Notes under the pieces: generated by a model
Databases searched by the model: none
Seen by the model: the letters and a program-made list of their open reading frames with translations, nothing else
Told to the model about the DNA's origin: nothing
Made by a program: the position numbers and the translations under genes
Shown here: positions 1-9,461 of the stretch, piece by piece
How positions within the stretch are numbered: the first letter of the stretch is position 1
How the letters are laid out: every line of letters begins with the position of its first letter
Assembly: GCF_003611735.1 (NCBI RefSeq)
Contig: NZ_RAWG01000044.1
Coordinates: 1-43,473, forward strand
Direction: 5' to 3'
DNA: 43,473 nucleotides
Origin: Corallococcus sicarius
GTDB taxonomy: Bacteria > Myxococcota > Myxococcia > Myxococcales > Myxococcaceae

Positions 1-210
1 GGGCTGGGGCCAGGGGGCCGAGGCGGCCTCGCGGACTTCGGCTTCCTCCGCGAACGCCATCCGGCCGAGTACGTCCACCTGGAGCAGCTCATGGAGCCGG
101 ACCCAGCACACCTCGCAGCTGGCGAGGTGCGCGCGGAAGCCGTCCTGGTCCTCCGGAGGCAATCCGCCATCCACGAAGGCGGAGAGGTTGGGGCAGTCGG
201 CCGTCGTCAC
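1..210 (-). CDS. Anti-sigma factor, zinc-finger (zf-HC2) type, partial at window edge
   Basis: Only the first 70 codons lie in the window; the gene runs off the left edge. The translation begins with GTG at 210 and carries a CxxF...HxxxCxxC pattern (residues HLASCEVC), the signature of the zinc-binding anti-sigma domain found in many membrane or soluble anti-sigma factors. The GTG start overlaps the TGA stop of the sigma-factor gene in a GTGA arrangement, so the two are very likely translationally coupled. The expected role is to bind and hold the partner ECF sigma factor inactive until a signal arrives. Whether a transmembrane segment follows cannot be seen. The reading of the domain is fairly secure; the signal is unknown. 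Confidence 0.8.
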   Translation of the reverse strand, partial: MTTADCPNLSAFVDGGLPPEDQDGFRAHLASCEVCWVRLHELLQVDVLGRMAFAEEAEVREAASAPWPQP

Positions 211-764
211 CCATTCCCCCGCTTCCGGCGGGCTTCCGCCATGCCGCGGAGCTGGTCACGGAGGCGGTGGCGCGCGTGGAAGAGCCAGGTGCCCACCGTG
301 CCCACGGGCGCGCCCAGGTGGCGGCCGATCTCCGCGTGGCGCAGCCCTTCGGAGTGCATTTCGAAGGTGCGGCGCAGGTTGTAGGGGAGGGTGGCGACGG
401 CCTGGCGCAGCTCCGCCTCGGTGATGCACTCCCACAGCTCCAGGTCCGGCGCGTCCGGCTCCTCGAAGAGCTTGTGCACGTTGCCGAGGTTGATGACGGT
501 GGCGGCCTCGGACCGGGAGCGGCGGCACTGGTCGAGGAAGCGGTTGTGGAGCACCCGCACCAGCCAGGCGCGCCGTTCCGGCTCCGTCCAGGACTGGAGC
601 ATGTCCCACTTCAGCAGGGCCCGCAGCAGCACGTCCTGGACCAGGTCCGCGCAATCGCTGGCATTCCGGCCACAAAGATTCCGGGCAACAGCCACCAGGA
701 TGGGCTGCTGGCGGATCGCGAAGACGGCGTACTCCATGTCTGAACTGTCGAGCTCTTCTTTCAT
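207..764 (-). CDS. ECF-type RNA polymerase sigma factor
   Basis: A 185-residue sigma-70-family protein of the extracytoplasmic function type, which directs RNA polymerase to a small regulon. Region 2 is seen around residues 25-95 (ADLVQDVLLRALLKWD, then a WLVRVLHNRFLDQCRR helix). Region 4 is at about residues 115-175, with the helix-turn-helix HAEIGRHLGAPVGTVGTWLFHARHRLR. No regions 1 or 3 are present, as expected for this group. The stop codon overlaps the start of a zinc-finger anti-sigma gene, so it forms a sigma/anti-sigma operon. The upstream sequence (765-900) is AT-richer than its surroundings and probably holds the promoter, but no convincing -35/-10 pair was found. The regulon is unknown. 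Confidence 0.9.
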   Translation of the reverse strand: MKEELDSSDMEYAVFAIRQQPILVAVARNLCGRNASDCADLVQDVLLRALLKWDMLQSWTEPERRAWLVRVLHNRFLDQCRRSRSEAATVINLGNVHKLFEEPDAPDLELWECITEAELRQAVATLPYNLRRTFEMHSEGLRHAEIGRHLGAPVGTVGTWLFHARHRLRDQLRGMAEARRKRGNG

Positions 765-1072
765 CGTACGGCCCCCCGATGCCGGTGATGATTAGATAAC
801 GGTATAGGTCTGATTTCTTGGATAGATTACAAACCCCCCGTCAGGTTGGGTGTGGTTGCCTGACTGTCTTTGTGTGTCTGGACTCAGCCCGAGAGGCCAA
901 TGCGGGAATCCGCTATTTTCTTATATTTCTGAGAGGTGTGTGTGATTTATTGCAGAGCACGGGCAGGGAATCCCTGGGGGGCCTGCTGGCTGATGGCGGG
1001 GTGCGGAGTGCCTGGGGCTCCTGAGCGACGCTGTGAGTCAGGACCCTCGGGACCGCAGCCACCGCGCAGGCC
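765..1072. other. Intergenic region upstream of the sigma-factor gene
   Basis: About 300 bases with no credible gene. The part nearest the sigma gene (roughly 780-950) is AT-richer than the rest of the locus and is the natural place for the sigma gene's promoter. A TATACC on the minus strand is a possible -10, but no well-spaced -35 was found. The short open frames here lack ribosome-binding sites and normal codon bias. Confidence 0.5.
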
Positions 1073-1253
1073 CTACCCGGCGGCATCCACCTGGAAGCTC
1101 GCGGAAATGCCCAACACCCCGCCGTCCTCCTCATCAAGGGGCAGCACGGAGCGCTGCCGGTCCGCACAGGCGATCTCGTTTTGCGGCAAGCCGTGGTGGT
1201 CCACCATCACGGGGTGACGCGGGACGGGAGAGCCCAGTCGCAACCGCACGGGG
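1073..1253 (-). pseudogene. Decayed second copy of the Imm11-type immunity gene
   Basis: Three blocks here match, in order, three separated parts of the intact immunity gene at 1327-1926. Bases 1073-1105 match its 3' end (1326-1358), 1107-1180 match 1541-1614, and 1181-1253 match 1741-1812 near its 5' end. The blocks are strongly similar at the nucleotide level but collapsed together, so two internal stretches have been lost and no full frame survives. This is the footprint of a duplicated immunity gene that has been deleted down to a remnant. Polymorphic-toxin loci often carry such orphan immunity genes against variant toxins; here the orphan is dead. Confidence 0.75.
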
Positions 1254-1326
1254 TTTCACCGACCCTGTCGGAAGGGGTGATGCCCTTGACGATGCTCGCG
1301 AATCGGTGCTGCCAGTGCGTCAGCCA

Positions 1327-1926
1327 CTACCCGCCAGCATCCACCCGGAAGCCCGCGGAGTCGCTCCACTTGTCCGCGCGGACGAACGCCATGCCTTCCG
1401 GCGGCGGCGTCAGCGCTAGCAGCTGTTCCACCAGGGACCGGTGGAACACGTAGGTGCTGATGGACTCCGCCAGCACGAACAGCAGCCGTCTCTCCAGCGG
1501 GATTTCCTGGAGCACGCGTTCGTCCAGGACGAGCGCATCAATGCCCAACACCTCGCCATCTTCAGCATCAATGGACAGCACGGATCGCTGCCGATCCGCA
1601 CAGGCGATTTCGTTGTAGACGTGCAGCACCCAATAGCGCCGCACATCGTCCGGCTTCACCTTCACGTCCGCTGGCACAAGCTGAACGCCATGAAGTCCCA
1701 GCGGCTCCAGCACCTCCTTCATCCGAGTGGAGAACACCGGTTGCGGCAATCCGTGATGATCCACCATCACCGGGTGGGGCGGTACTGGAGAGCCCAGTCG
1801 CAACCGCACTGGGTTTGAGAGGGTGACGGGCTCCGGTCTCCCAAAGCCCCACACCAACTCGTCCCACTGGAGGAGCGGGTGGCTGTTGTTCGGCGCTGAC
1901 TCGATGACGAAGTAGTCGGCCTGCAT
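1327..1926 (-). CDS. Imm11-type immunity protein for the adjacent AHH toxin
   Basis: A 199-residue soluble protein beginning MQADYFVIES with no signal peptide. Its pattern (N-terminal YFVIES, a central segment with MKEVLEPLGLHGVQLVPADV, then RYWVLHVYNEIACAD and a C-terminal ALTPPPEGMAFVRADKW) fits the Imm11/DUF1629-like family of myxobacterial immunity proteins, recognised from memory of family style rather than a search. It lies 3 bases downstream of the toxin gene on the same strand, the usual order in polymorphic-toxin operons. The inferred role is to bind and neutralise the AHH nuclease domain in the producing cell and its kin. A degenerate paralogue follows immediately downstream. Confidence 0.7.
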   Translation of the reverse strand: MQADYFVIESAPNNSHPLLQWDELVWGFGRPEPVTLSNPVRLRLGSPVPPHPVMVDHHGLPQPVFSTRMKEVLEPLGLHGVQLVPADVKVKPDDVRRYWVLHVYNEIACADRQRSVLSIDAEDGEVLGIDALVLDERVLQEIPLERRLLFVLAESISTYVFHRSLVEQLLALTPPPEGMAFVRADKWSDSAGFRVDAGG

Positions 1927-1929
1927 GGC

Positions 1930-3060
1930 TCACTCTCCAATGCGAAGGGGGCGCCTCGCCAGGGGGCGGCCCGTCACCGCTTGTTTGTGGAGGTGCTGTC
2001 TCTCCCGGGGACAGGGCGACGAACCCGGCTTCTGCCGGATGCTCCTGAGCCCCGAGCATCCTTTCCCGCCTGGTGCGTAGTCGAGTCCGTCACGGGTGAG
2101 GGTCCACAAGAACCGCTCCACCTTTTCCAGAATCTCCGCACTGATTTTGTCGAACTTGCGGACCAATGCGTCGGGGTCGGTGCAGAACGCGCCACGCTCC
2201 ACTTGTGCCTCGACCTCCCGAAGCTTCTTCATGACTGCCCTGGGATACGCCAAGGCGACGTCGAACGCATAACCTTCGGCGTGGTTCCCTCGATGCACGG
2301 CGACGTGGAGCTCGCAGGCGCCGGCCATCTTCATGGGCAGGAACACCCCGTTCTGCTGTCGGTCGGGGTGGTACCCGAAACGCACGCAGAACAGGGCCCA
2401 CTTCTCGCTCTCCAGTGCTTCCAGGCAGATGAGGTGATGCGCAGCGATTGAGAACGGTCCCGTGTACCAGGGGTGTGTCGCAAGCTCGCGTCCCTGAAGC
2501 ATGTTCCGACCCAGCGCGGCGGAACTGCCCAGGTTGCCGCCCGCTCGCCCCTTCGCCTCGATGGGCGGGTGCTCCTTCCCGCAGCAATCACACGGCACCC
2601 TGCGCCGCGGTGTCTCCCGCTCCTCCACCCGGCCGGCCAACGGGCGAGTCACCTGGGGCTGCACGAGCGGAAATGGCGGAGTGTTGTGGTCGTTGAGACA
2701 GAAGAGGTCGAAGTTCCGCACCACGCCTTTCCCTTCAATGCGCACGTCGAACGAGAAGTTCATCGGGTGCGCTCTCCCCCGCGTCTTCCCCGATGCCACG
2801 CCGCCCAGACTCCCCGCCTCGTTGCCCGTCGACTTGCCGATGAAGGAGTTGGACAGGCACACCGCGGCGCCGTTGATGGAGACCGTCTTCGATCCGTTCT
2901 CCAGGTCCTTGCTCTGGGCGATGTTCGTATAGGGGAGGGGGATAGGCCCGGACGGACCCGGCGTCTTGCAAACGTCGGGGAACCCCACCACCTTCCCCTC
3001 GCTTTGGGTGGTGACCGGGCTCATCCCGTCGGCGAGCACGTTGTTCTTCACTCCTGCCAT
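1930..3060 (-). CDS. PAAR-like (DUF4150) effector with C-terminal AHH nuclease domain
   Basis: A 376-residue protein. Residues 1-135 (MAGVKNNVLADGMSPV..., INGAAVCLSNSFIGKSTGNEAG) match the DUF4150 PAAR-like domain that tips the type VI secretion spike. A short Cys-rich linker follows (C157, C159, C160). Residues 200-285 form an AHH-type HNH/endonuclease VII-fold domain with the A-H-H motif at 207-209, NG/LP at 237-242 and further histidines at 252, 256 and 260. It is therefore read as a T6SS-delivered nuclease. The start at 3060 is chosen because GGGAGG stands 6 bases upstream; the frame stays open to 3828 but that stretch is a shadow. The Imm11-type gene follows after 3 bases. No T6SS structural gene is in the window. 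Confidence 0.8.
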   Translation of the reverse strand: MAGVKNNVLADGMSPVTTQSEGKVVGFPDVCKTPGPSGPIPLPYTNIAQSKDLENGSKTVSINGAAVCLSNSFIGKSTGNEAGSLGGVASGKTRGRAHPMNFSFDVRIEGKGVVRNFDLFCLNDHNTPPFPLVQPQVTRPLAGRVEERETPRRRVPCDCCGKEHPPIEAKGRAGGNLGSSAALGRNMLQGRELATHPWYTGPFSIAAHHLICLEALESEKWALFCVRFGYHPDRQQNGVFLPMKMAGACELHVAVHRGNHAEGYAFDVALAYPRAVMKKLREVEAQVERGAFCTDPDALVRKFDKISAEILEKVERFLWTLTRDGLDYAPGGKGCSGLRSIRQKPGSSPCPRERQHLHKQAVTGRPLARRPLRIGE

Positions 3061-3327
3061 CGCGCCTCCCAAGATGAGCAGGTCCGCAACACGCGCGAGG
3101 CCGGCTGCGTTGCAGTCGACCGTACGCAATACGCGCGCCACGCTGCCCTCTGGGATGGGGAAGGCGTCGCCTTTCGAACTGCCCTCTCCTATCCGTGACT
3201 GCCTCAGATTTCTGGGAGGCGTGTGGGCTTCCTCCTGGGCAAGGGGGCGGAATTCCTGAGAGGACCGCGCTGGTCCGCGCCTTGCTGTGCGCAGGGCTGC
3301 GTCACACTTTCCGCTGAAGGAGCCGCG

Positions 3328-3687
3328 ATGCGCTGGATGAAACTGGTGGGATGTTGCCTGACGGTGATGGCCTTCACGGCCTGTGGTTCGGACGCATCGG
3401 GCGACAAGCAGGGGCGGCTCGCGCTGCGCGATGGGCAGTCGTTGGACGTCGCGCAGGAGTGCGGCGTGGACCTGCCCCAGTGTCCGCAGAGCCTGGGCTG
3501 CTTTGCCTTCAAGCTGGACGGAGTCACCCAGGCGCGTTGCGTGGATGAGGCGTCGGTGTGCACGGAGCTCGTCACCTGCACCGGCGGCACCACGTGCGCC
3601 ACGCTGCTCTCCTATCCCGGCCAGGTGACCTGCTCTGGCACGTGCACCGGCCCGGATTGCGACGAGTCCGTGTCCAGCCAGCCCTGA
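3328..3687 (+). CDS. Small Cys-rich lipoprotein of unknown function
   Basis: A 119-residue predicted secreted lipoprotein. The N-terminus MRWMKLVGCCLTVMAFTAC has a positive n-region, a hydrophobic core and a lipobox-like FTAC. The mature part contains about ten cysteines, many probably paired as disulphides, in a short compact domain (ECGVDLPQCPQSLGC, CTELVTCTGGTTC, CSGTCTGPDC). The start at 3328 is preferred over the in-frame one at 3223 because GAAGGAG lies 5 bases upstream and the signal peptide begins there. It is divergent from the toxin gene, with 267 bases between them. No family is recognised. Confidence 0.7.
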   Translation: MRWMKLVGCCLTVMAFTACGSDASGDKQGRLALRDGQSLDVAQECGVDLPQCPQSLGCFAFKLDGVTQARCVDEASVCTELVTCTGGTTCATLLSYPGQVTCSGTCTGPDCDESVSSQP

Positions 3688-3845
3688 AGCTCGTGCCGCA
3701 CGTTTCACGCCGCAGGGCTCCCGGAGGCCTGTTCGTGCACATTGCAATCCGGGCCCGCACCCGCGCCCCGCAACCGGCCGGAATGACTGGGGCGGCCGGC
3801 GGCCCGTGACGGTACGGCGGATGCTCAAGGGAAGGGGACGCCATC

Positions 3846-4922
3846 ATGCCCACCTTCCCTTTGACCCCGCTGTTGACCCACGTCCTCCTGGCCCAGGCCG
3901 GCCCCGTGGAGCCCGCGCCCACCGTCCTCTCCCGCCTCCAGGTGGAAGGGGGCGTGGACGCCTACTACGGCTACGACTTCAACCGCCCCGCCAGCGCCAC
4001 CAGCTTCCTGGCAGGCACCGGCACCACCGCACGGCGGCACAACGAGGCCACCGTCAACCTCGCCTCGCTCGGCGTGAGCGTCACCCCGGAGCCCGTGGGC
4101 GTGCGCGTGCTGCTCGGCTTCGGCACCGGCATGGACGTCCTCCACCGCGCTGAACCCGAGGGCGACGCCACCGGCCCCGACCTCTGGCGCTTCGTGCAGC
4201 AGGCGTCGCTGTCCTTCGCCGAAGGCCCCCTCACCCTGGAGGCCGGCATCTTCCCCAGCCACATCGGGCTGGAGTCCTTCCAATCCCAGCTCAACTGGAC
4301 GTACACGCGCTCGTGGATGGGAGAGTTCTCCCCCTACTACCAGACCGGCCTCAAGGGCACCTGGCGCTTCAATGACCGCTGGAGCGCGCAGCTGCACCTG
4401 CTCAATGGCTGGCAGACCATTGGCGAGAACAACACCGGCAAGGCCCTGGGCACCCAGGTCGCCTACGCCGGGGACCGCCTGTCCGCGGCCCTCAACACCT
4501 TCGTCGGCAACGAGGGCTCCGGTGACGCGGAGGCCCTGCGCCTCTTCGTCGACACCGTCGCCACCCTCAAGGTCACCGACGCCGTGAGCGTCTCCGCCAC
4601 CGCGGACGCCGGCCGTCAGGCTCGCCCCGGGATGAGCGCCGCGCTCTGGTACGCGGCCGGCGCCAACGTGCGCGTGCAGGTCGCCCGGCCCGTGGCCGTG
4701 ACCGCGCGCGCGGAGGTGTACCGCGACCGGGATGGGCTCCTGAGTGGCACCGCGCAGACGCTCTCCGAGGGCACGCTCACGCTGGAACTGAAGCCCGCCG
4801 AACACCTCACCCTCAAGGCCGAGGCCCGCTACGACCGCTCCACCGAGCGCGTCTTCGACAGCCGGGACACACCGCGCCAACACCAGACGCTGCTCGTCGT
4901 CGGAGCCGTCGCCTACTTCTGA
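3846..4922 (+). CDS. Outer-membrane beta-barrel porin-like protein heading the kdp operon
   Basis: A 358-residue protein with a short N-terminal hydrophobic segment ending in AQA, then alternating polar/aromatic strands throughout (VDAYYGYDFNRP, FPSHIGLESFQSQLNWTYTRS, TWRFNDRWSAQLHLLNGWQTI) and a C-terminal VVGAVAYF. A terminal phenylalanine is the usual outer-membrane barrel insertion signal. It resembles the BBP2-type porin-like family. GAAGGGG precedes the ATG by 8 bases. Only 22 bases separate it from kdpF, on the same strand, so it is probably the first gene of the kdp transcript; the role as a potassium-permeable pore is an inference. The signal peptide lacks the usual Lys/Arg at its start. 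Confidence 0.75.
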   Translation: MPTFPLTPLLTHVLLAQAGPVEPAPTVLSRLQVEGGVDAYYGYDFNRPASATSFLAGTGTTARRHNEATVNLASLGVSVTPEPVGVRVLLGFGTGMDVLHRAEPEGDATGPDLWRFVQQASLSFAEGPLTLEAGIFPSHIGLESFQSQLNWTYTRSWMGEFSPYYQTGLKGTWRFNDRWSAQLHLLNGWQTIGENNTGKALGTQVAYAGDRLSAALNTFVGNEGSGDAEALRLFVDTVATLKVTDAVSVSATADAGRQARPGMSAALWYAAGANVRVQVARPVAVTARAEVYRDRDGLLSGTAQTLSEGTLTLELKPAEHLTLKAEARYDRSTERVFDSRDTPRQHQTLLVVGAVAYF

Positions 4923-4944
4923 CCCTCCCCACGGAGCCGAACCC

Positions 4945-5034
4945 ATGACCTTCGAATACGTCGCCGGGACCGCGCTCGCGGTCCTGCTGTCCGTCTACCT
5001 CGTCTACGCCTTGCTCCGGCCGGAGCGCTTCTGA
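4945..5034 (+). CDS. kdpF: KdpF, small stabilising subunit of the K+-transporting ATPase
   Basis: A 29-residue single-span membrane peptide. It begins [10 protein letters not shown], has a hydrophobic core of about 18 residues ([15 protein letters not shown]), and ends in the typical RPERF. KdpF sits against KdpA in the KdpFABC complex of the inner membrane and stabilises it. The TGA stop overlaps the ATG of kdpA (ATGA, 5034), the arrangement usual in kdp operons. The gene is short enough to be missed by automatic callers. Confidence 0.88.
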   Translation: MTFEYVAGTALAVLLSVYLVYALLRPERF

Positions 5035-6752
5035 TGACCGCCACCGGCTGGCTGCAGACCCTGCTGTTCTTCGCCCTCGTCCTCGCGCTGACGAAGCCCG
5101 TGGGCGGCTACCTCTTCCGCGTCTTCGAGGCCGGCACCCAACCTCTTCCACGCCTGCTCGGCCCCGTCGAGCGCGCCCTCCTGCGCCTGTGCGGCGTGGA
5201 CCGCGAGCGCGAGCAGACGTGGGGCCAGTACACCGTCGCCCTGCTCGCCTTCAGCCTGCTGGGCGTCCTCATCCTCTACGTGCTCCAGCGCCTCCAGCAC
5301 GTGCTCCCCTTCAACCCCCAGGGCCTGCCGGCCGTCGGTCCGGAGCTCGCCTTCAACACCGCCGCCAGCTTCGTCGCCAACACCAACTGGCAGTCCTACG
5401 CCGGCGAATCCACGATGAGCTACGCCACCCAGATGGTGGGGCTGACGTGGCAGAACTTCGTCTCCGCCGCCGCGGGCCTGGGCGTCGCGCTGGCCCTGGC
5501 GCGCGGCCTCACCCGCCGCCCCGGTCCGGAGGGCCGCAAGACGCTGGGCAACTTCTGGGTGGACCTGGTGCGCGGCACGCTCTACGTGCTGCTGCCCCTG
5601 AGCTTCGTCGCGGCCCTGTTCTTCGTTTCGCAGGGCGTGCTCCAGAACCTCGCGCCGTACCACGGCGTGACGACCGTGGAGGGCGTGAAGCAGACGCTCG
5701 CCTTCGGGCCGGTGGCCTCGCAGGAGGCCATCAAGATGCTGGGCACCAACGGCGGCGGCTTCTTCAACGCCAACAGCGCCCACCCCTTTGAAAACCCCAC
5801 GCCCCTCACCAACCTGGTGCAATTGCTGCTCATCTTCCTGCTCCCCGCGGGCCTCACGTACACCTACGGGAAGATGACCGGCGACACGAAGCAGGGCTGG
5901 GTCCTCTTCGCAGCCATGTCCGTCCTCTTCCTCGGGGGCGCTGGTGCCAGCTACGCCGCCGAGTCCCAGCCCAACCCCGCGCTCGCTTCCGCGCAGGTCG
6001 TCCAGGCCGGGAACCTGGAGGGCAAGGAGGCGAGATTCGGCGTCGCGGCCTCCGCGCTGTTCGCCACCGTCACCACCGACGCGTCGTGCGGCGCGGTCAA
6101 TGCCATGCACGACAGCTTCACCGCGCTGGGCGGGCTGGTGCCGCTCGTCAACATGCAGCTCGGCGAGGTCATCTTCGGGGGCGTGGGGGCGGGCCTCTAC
6201 GGCATCCTCGTGATGGCGGTGCTCGCGGTGTTCATCGCCGGCCTGATGGTGGGCCGCACCCCGGAGTTCCTCGGCAAGAAGATTGAAGCGCGCGAGATGA
6301 AACTCGCGATGCTGTACGTGCTCGTCTTCCCGCTGGTCATCCTGGGCCTGTCCGCGGTGGCCGCCGTCATCCCGCAGGGCACGTCGTCCCTCAACAACGC
6401 CGGGCCGCACGGCCTGTCGGAAATCTTGTATGCGTTCACCAGCGGCGTCGCCAACAACGGCAGCGCCTTCGCCGGCCTCAACGCCAACACCCCGTTCTGG
6501 AACGTCAGCCTGGGCATGTCGATGCTCGCGGGCCGCTTCCTGATGATGGTGCCGGTGCTGGCGCTGGCGGGCTCGCTCGTGGGCAAGAAGGTCGTGGCCC
6601 CCGGGCCCGGCACCTTCCCCACCGAAGGCGTCCTCTTCACCGGGTTGCTCGTGAGCGTCGTCCTCATCGTGGGCGCGCTGACGTTCTTCCCCGCGCTGTC
6701 ACTCGGCCCCATCGTCGAGCACTTCCTCGGCGCGGCCGGAAAGGTGTACTGA
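5034..6752 (+). CDS. kdpA: KdpA, potassium-binding channel subunit of KdpFABC
   Basis: A 572-residue polytopic inner-membrane protein of normal family length. The four selectivity-filter-type loops are recognisable: [30 protein letters not shown], the segment with [14 protein letters not shown] and [16 protein letters not shown], and [10 protein letters not shown]. It binds external K+ with high affinity and passes it to the KdpB pump subunit. It overlaps kdpF by ATGA and ends 2 bases before kdpB, so the genes are tightly coupled. Nothing points to loss of function. Confidence 0.97.
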   Translation: MTATGWLQTLLFFALVLALTKPVGGYLFRVFEAGTQPLPRLLGPVERALLRLCGVDREREQTWGQYTVALLAFSLLGVLILYVLQRLQHVLPFNPQGLPAVGPELAFNTAASFVANTNWQSYAGESTMSYATQMVGLTWQNFVSAAAGLGVALALARGLTRRPGPEGRKTLGNFWVDLVRGTLYVLLPLSFVAALFFVSQGVLQNLAPYHGVTTVEGVKQTLAFGPVASQEAIKMLGTNGGGFFNANSAHPFENPTPLTNLVQLLLIFLLPAGLTYTYGKMTGDTKQGWVLFAAMSVLFLGGAGASYAAESQPNPALASAQVVQAGNLEGKEARFGVAASALFATVTTDASCGAVNAMHDSFTALGGLVPLVNMQLGEVIFGGVGAGLYGILVMAVLAVFIAGLMVGRTPEFLGKKIEAREMKLAMLYVLVFPLVILGLSAVAAVIPQGTSSLNNAGPHGLSEILYAFTSGVANNGSAFAGLNANTPFWNVSLGMSMLAGRFLMMVPVLALAGSLVGKKVVAPGPGTFPTEGVLFTGLLVSVVLIVGALTFFPALSLGPIVEHFLGAAGKVY

Positions 6753-6754
6753 CC

Positions 6755-8815
6755 ATGGCCCCCGCTTCCAGGCAGGCGTCGCTGCTGGACCCGACGCTGC
6801 TCAAGCCCGCCGTGTGGGAGAGCTTCAAGAAGCTCCACCCGCGCGACGTGGCCCGCAACCCGGTGATGTTCGTGGTCTGGGCCGGCAGCCTCCTCACCAC
6901 CGTGTTCGTCCTCAAGGACGCGGTGGCCCCTCGACACGACAGCGCGCCGTCCTGGTTCACCGTGTCGGTGATGCTGTGGCTGTGGTTCACCGTCCTCTTC
7001 GCCAACTTCGCCGAAGCCGTGGCGGAGGGGCGCGGCAAGGCCCAGGCGAGCGCCCTGCGCCGCATGCGCCAGGACACCCAGGCCCGCCGGCTGAAGGACG
7101 ACGGAAGCGAGGAGCGCGTGGGCGCCCCCGCGCTGCGCAAGGGCGACCGCGTGGTGTGCGAGGCGGGCGACGTCATCCCCGGCGACGGCGACGTGGTGGA
7201 GGGCATCGCCAGCGTGGACGAGTCCGCCGTCACCGGCGAGTCGGCCCCCGTCATCCGCGAGTCCGGCGGCGACCGCTCGGCCGTGACGGGCGGCACCAAG
7301 GTGCTGTCCGACCGCATCGTCATCCGCATCAGCGTGGACCCGGGCGAGTCGTTCCTCGACCGGATGATTGGACTGGTGGAGGGCGCGGCCCGGCAGAAGA
7401 CGCCGAATGAAATCGCCCTGCACATCCTGCTGGTGGGCCTCACGCTGGTGTTCCTGCTGGCGTGCGTGACGCTGGTGCCGCTGGCGCTCTACTCCGGCGT
7501 GCCGCTGTCCGGGACGGCGGTGGTGGCGCTGCTCGTGTGCCTCATCCCCACGACCATCGGCGGGCTCTTGAGCGCCATTGGCATCGCGGGCATGGACCGG
7601 CTCTTGCGCAAGAACGTGCTCGCGCTCAGTGGCCGCGCGGTGGAGGCGGCGGGGGACGTGGACACGCTGCTGCTCGACAAGACGGGCACCATCACCCTGG
7701 GCAACCGCATGGCCACGGAGCTGCTCCCGATGCCCGGCGTGCGCATGGAGGAGCTGGCGGAGGCCGCGCAGCTCGCGAGCCTCGCGGATGAAACGCCGGA
7801 AGGGCGCTCCGTCGTCACGCTGGTGAAGGACGCCTACAAGATGCGTCCGAGGGAGCTGCGCGCGCACCAGGCCACCTTCGTGCCCTTCACCGCGCAGACG
7901 CGCATGAGCGGCTGCGACCTGGTGGACCCCCACCCGCGCAGCATCCGCAAGGGCGCGGTGGACGCCCTCGTGCGCTACGTGAAGGAGCAGGGCGGCGCCG
8001 TGCCGGAGGAACTGGCCCAGGTGGCGGGCCGCATCGGTGACGCGGGCGGCACGCCGCTGGCCGTGGCCGACGGCGCGCGCGTGCTGGGCATCATCCACCT
8101 GAAGGACGTGGTGAAGGGCGGCATCAAGGAGCGGTTCGACCGCTTCCGCGCCATGGGCATCCGCACCGTGATGATCACCGGCGACAACCCGCGCACCGCG
8201 GCCGCCATCGCCCGCGAGGCCGGCGTGGACGACTTCCTCGCGGAGGCGACCCCGGAGGCGAAGCTGGCGCTCATCCGCGCCGAGCAGGCCAAGGGCAAGC
8301 TCGTGGCCATGACGGGCGACGGCACCAACGACGCGCCCGCGCTGGCCCAGGCGGACGTGGGCGTGGCGATGAACACCGGCACCCAGGCCGCCAAGGAGGC
8401 CGGCAACATGGTGGACCTGGACTCCAACCCCACCAAGCTCCTGGAGGTGGTGGAGGTGGGCAAGCAGCTCCTGATGACGCGCGGCACGCTGACGACGTTC
8501 TCCATCGCCAACGACGTGGCCAAGTACTTCGCCATCCTGCCGGCGCTGTTCATGGGCGTCTTCCCCCAGATGGCCCCGCTCAACGTGATGGGGCTGACGT
8601 CACCGTTCAGCGCCATCCTGTCCGCCGTCATCTTCAACGCGCTCATCATCGTGGCGCTCATCCCGCTGGCGCTCAAGGGCGTGCGCTACCGCCCGCTGGG
8701 CGCGGCGGCGCTCCTGCGCCGCAGCCTGCTCCTGTACGGGGTGGGCGGCGTCATCGTCCCGTTCGTGGGCATCAAGGTCATCGACGTGCTGCTCACCACC
8801 GTGGGCCTGGCCTGA
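6755..8815 (+). CDS. kdpB: KdpB, P-type ATPase catalytic subunit
   Basis: A 686-residue P-type ATPase of normal length. The phosphorylated aspartate is D308 in DKTGT. The actuator motif TGES is at about 160-163, so the serine whose phosphorylation inhibits the E. coli enzyme is conserved (S163 here). The hinge [20 protein letters not shown] is intact, and the membrane motif [19 protein letters not shown] is present. It hydrolyses ATP to drive K+ import through KdpA. It lies between kdpA (2-base gap) and kdpC (21-base gap). Confidence 0.98.
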   Translation: MAPASRQASLLDPTLLKPAVWESFKKLHPRDVARNPVMFVVWAGSLLTTVFVLKDAVAPRHDSAPSWFTVSVMLWLWFTVLFANFAEAVAEGRGKAQASALRRMRQDTQARRLKDDGSEERVGAPALRKGDRVVCEAGDVIPGDGDVVEGIASVDESAVTGESAPVIRESGGDRSAVTGGTKVLSDRIVIRISVDPGESFLDRMIGLVEGAARQKTPNEIALHILLVGLTLVFLLACVTLVPLALYSGVPLSGTAVVALLVCLIPTTIGGLLSAIGIAGMDRLLRKNVLALSGRAVEAAGDVDTLLLDKTGTITLGNRMATELLPMPGVRMEELAEAAQLASLADETPEGRSVVTLVKDAYKMRPRELRAHQATFVPFTAQTRMSGCDLVDPHPRSIRKGAVDALVRYVKEQGGAVPEELAQVAGRIGDAGGTPLAVADGARVLGIIHLKDVVKGGIKERFDRFRAMGIRTVMITGDNPRTAAAIAREAGVDDFLAEATPEAKLALIRAEQAKGKLVAMTGDGTNDAPALAQADVGVAMNTGTQAAKEAGNMVDLDSNPTKLLEVVEVGKQLLMTRGTLTTFSIANDVAKYFAILPALFMGVFPQMAPLNVMGLTSPFSAILSAVIFNALIIVALIPLALKGVRYRPLGAAALLRRSLLLYGVGGVIVPFVGIKVIDVLLTTVGLA

Positions 8816-8836
8816 CCTGAAAGGAATTGGCACATC

Positions 8837-9448
8837 ATGGCTTCCACTCTTCTCACCGCCCTGCGCGTCAGCGTCGTCACGCTGGTCCTCACGGGCGTGA
8901 TGTACCCGCTGGTCGTCACGGGCGTGGCGCAGGTGCTGTTCCCCCACGAAGCCAACGGGTCGCTCGCGAAGGACGACCAGGGCCGCGAGGTGGGCAGCAC
9001 GCTCATCGGCCAGGGCTTCACGAGGCCCGGCTACTTCCAGCCGCGTCCCTCCGCCGCTGGCGCGGGCTACGACGCGGCGGCGTCCAGCGGCAGCAACCTG
9101 GGGCCCACCTCCCAGAAGCTCCGGGACCGCGCGGTGGCGGACGCGGACCGGCTGCGCCGCGAGAACCCGGACGCCCCCGGCCTCGTGCCGGGCGAGCTGG
9201 TGACGGCGTCCGCGTCCGGATTGGATCCGCACGTGTCGCCGGAGTCCGCGCTGTGGCAGGTTCCCCGCGTGGCGCGGGCGCGCGGGGTGGACCCGGAGCG
9301 CGTGCGCACGCTGGTGGCGTCGCAGGTGGAGGGCCGGACGTTCGGCGTGCTGGGCGAACCCCGGGTGAACGTGCTCACGTTGAACCTCGCGATGGACCGA
9401 CAGTTCGGCGGGCCCGCTCCCACCCCCGCGAAGTCCGCGGGACCTTGA
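8837..9448 (+). CDS. kdpC: KdpC, accessory subunit of the K+-transporting ATPase
   Basis: A 203-residue protein with one N-terminal membrane span (about 8-30) and a periplasmic domain. Family motifs visible are [37 protein letters not shown] and the C-terminal segment [18 protein letters not shown]. KdpC stabilises the complex and raises its apparent affinity. GAAAGGAA lies ahead of the ATG. The gene ends 13 bases before the KdpD-like gene. Confidence 0.96.
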   Translation: MASTLLTALRVSVVTLVLTGVMYPLVVTGVAQVLFPHEANGSLAKDDQGREVGSTLIGQGFTRPGYFQPRPSAAGAGYDAAASSGSNLGPTSQKLRDRAVADADRLRRENPDAPGLVPGELVTASASGLDPHVSPESALWQVPRVARARGVDPERVRTLVASQVEGRTFGVLGEPRVNVLTLNLAMDRQFGGPAPTPAKSAGP

Positions 9449-9461
9449 GGAAGACCCTGGC

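Noticed and set aside
818-1024. Possible small gene in the intergenic region near the sigma factor
   Set aside because: TTG start, no ribosome-binding site, no codon bias, no recognisable product.
3735-3746. TTGCA upstream of the porin-kdp operon as a -12 element of a sigma54 promoter
   Set aside because: At the required spacing the -24 element reads TT instead of the invariant GG.
3061-3828. N-terminal extension of the PAAR-like toxin frame
   Set aside because: The extension overlaps the lipoprotein gene antisense, has no ribosome-binding site, and the known domain begins exactly at 3060 behind GGGAGG.
6197-8098. Long minus-strand frame opposite kdpA/kdpB
   Set aside because: Antisense shadow of unmistakable kdp genes.
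8828-8843. TGGCAC ahead of kdpC as a sigma54 promoter
   Set aside because: No TTGC at the -12 position and the match runs into the kdpC start codon.
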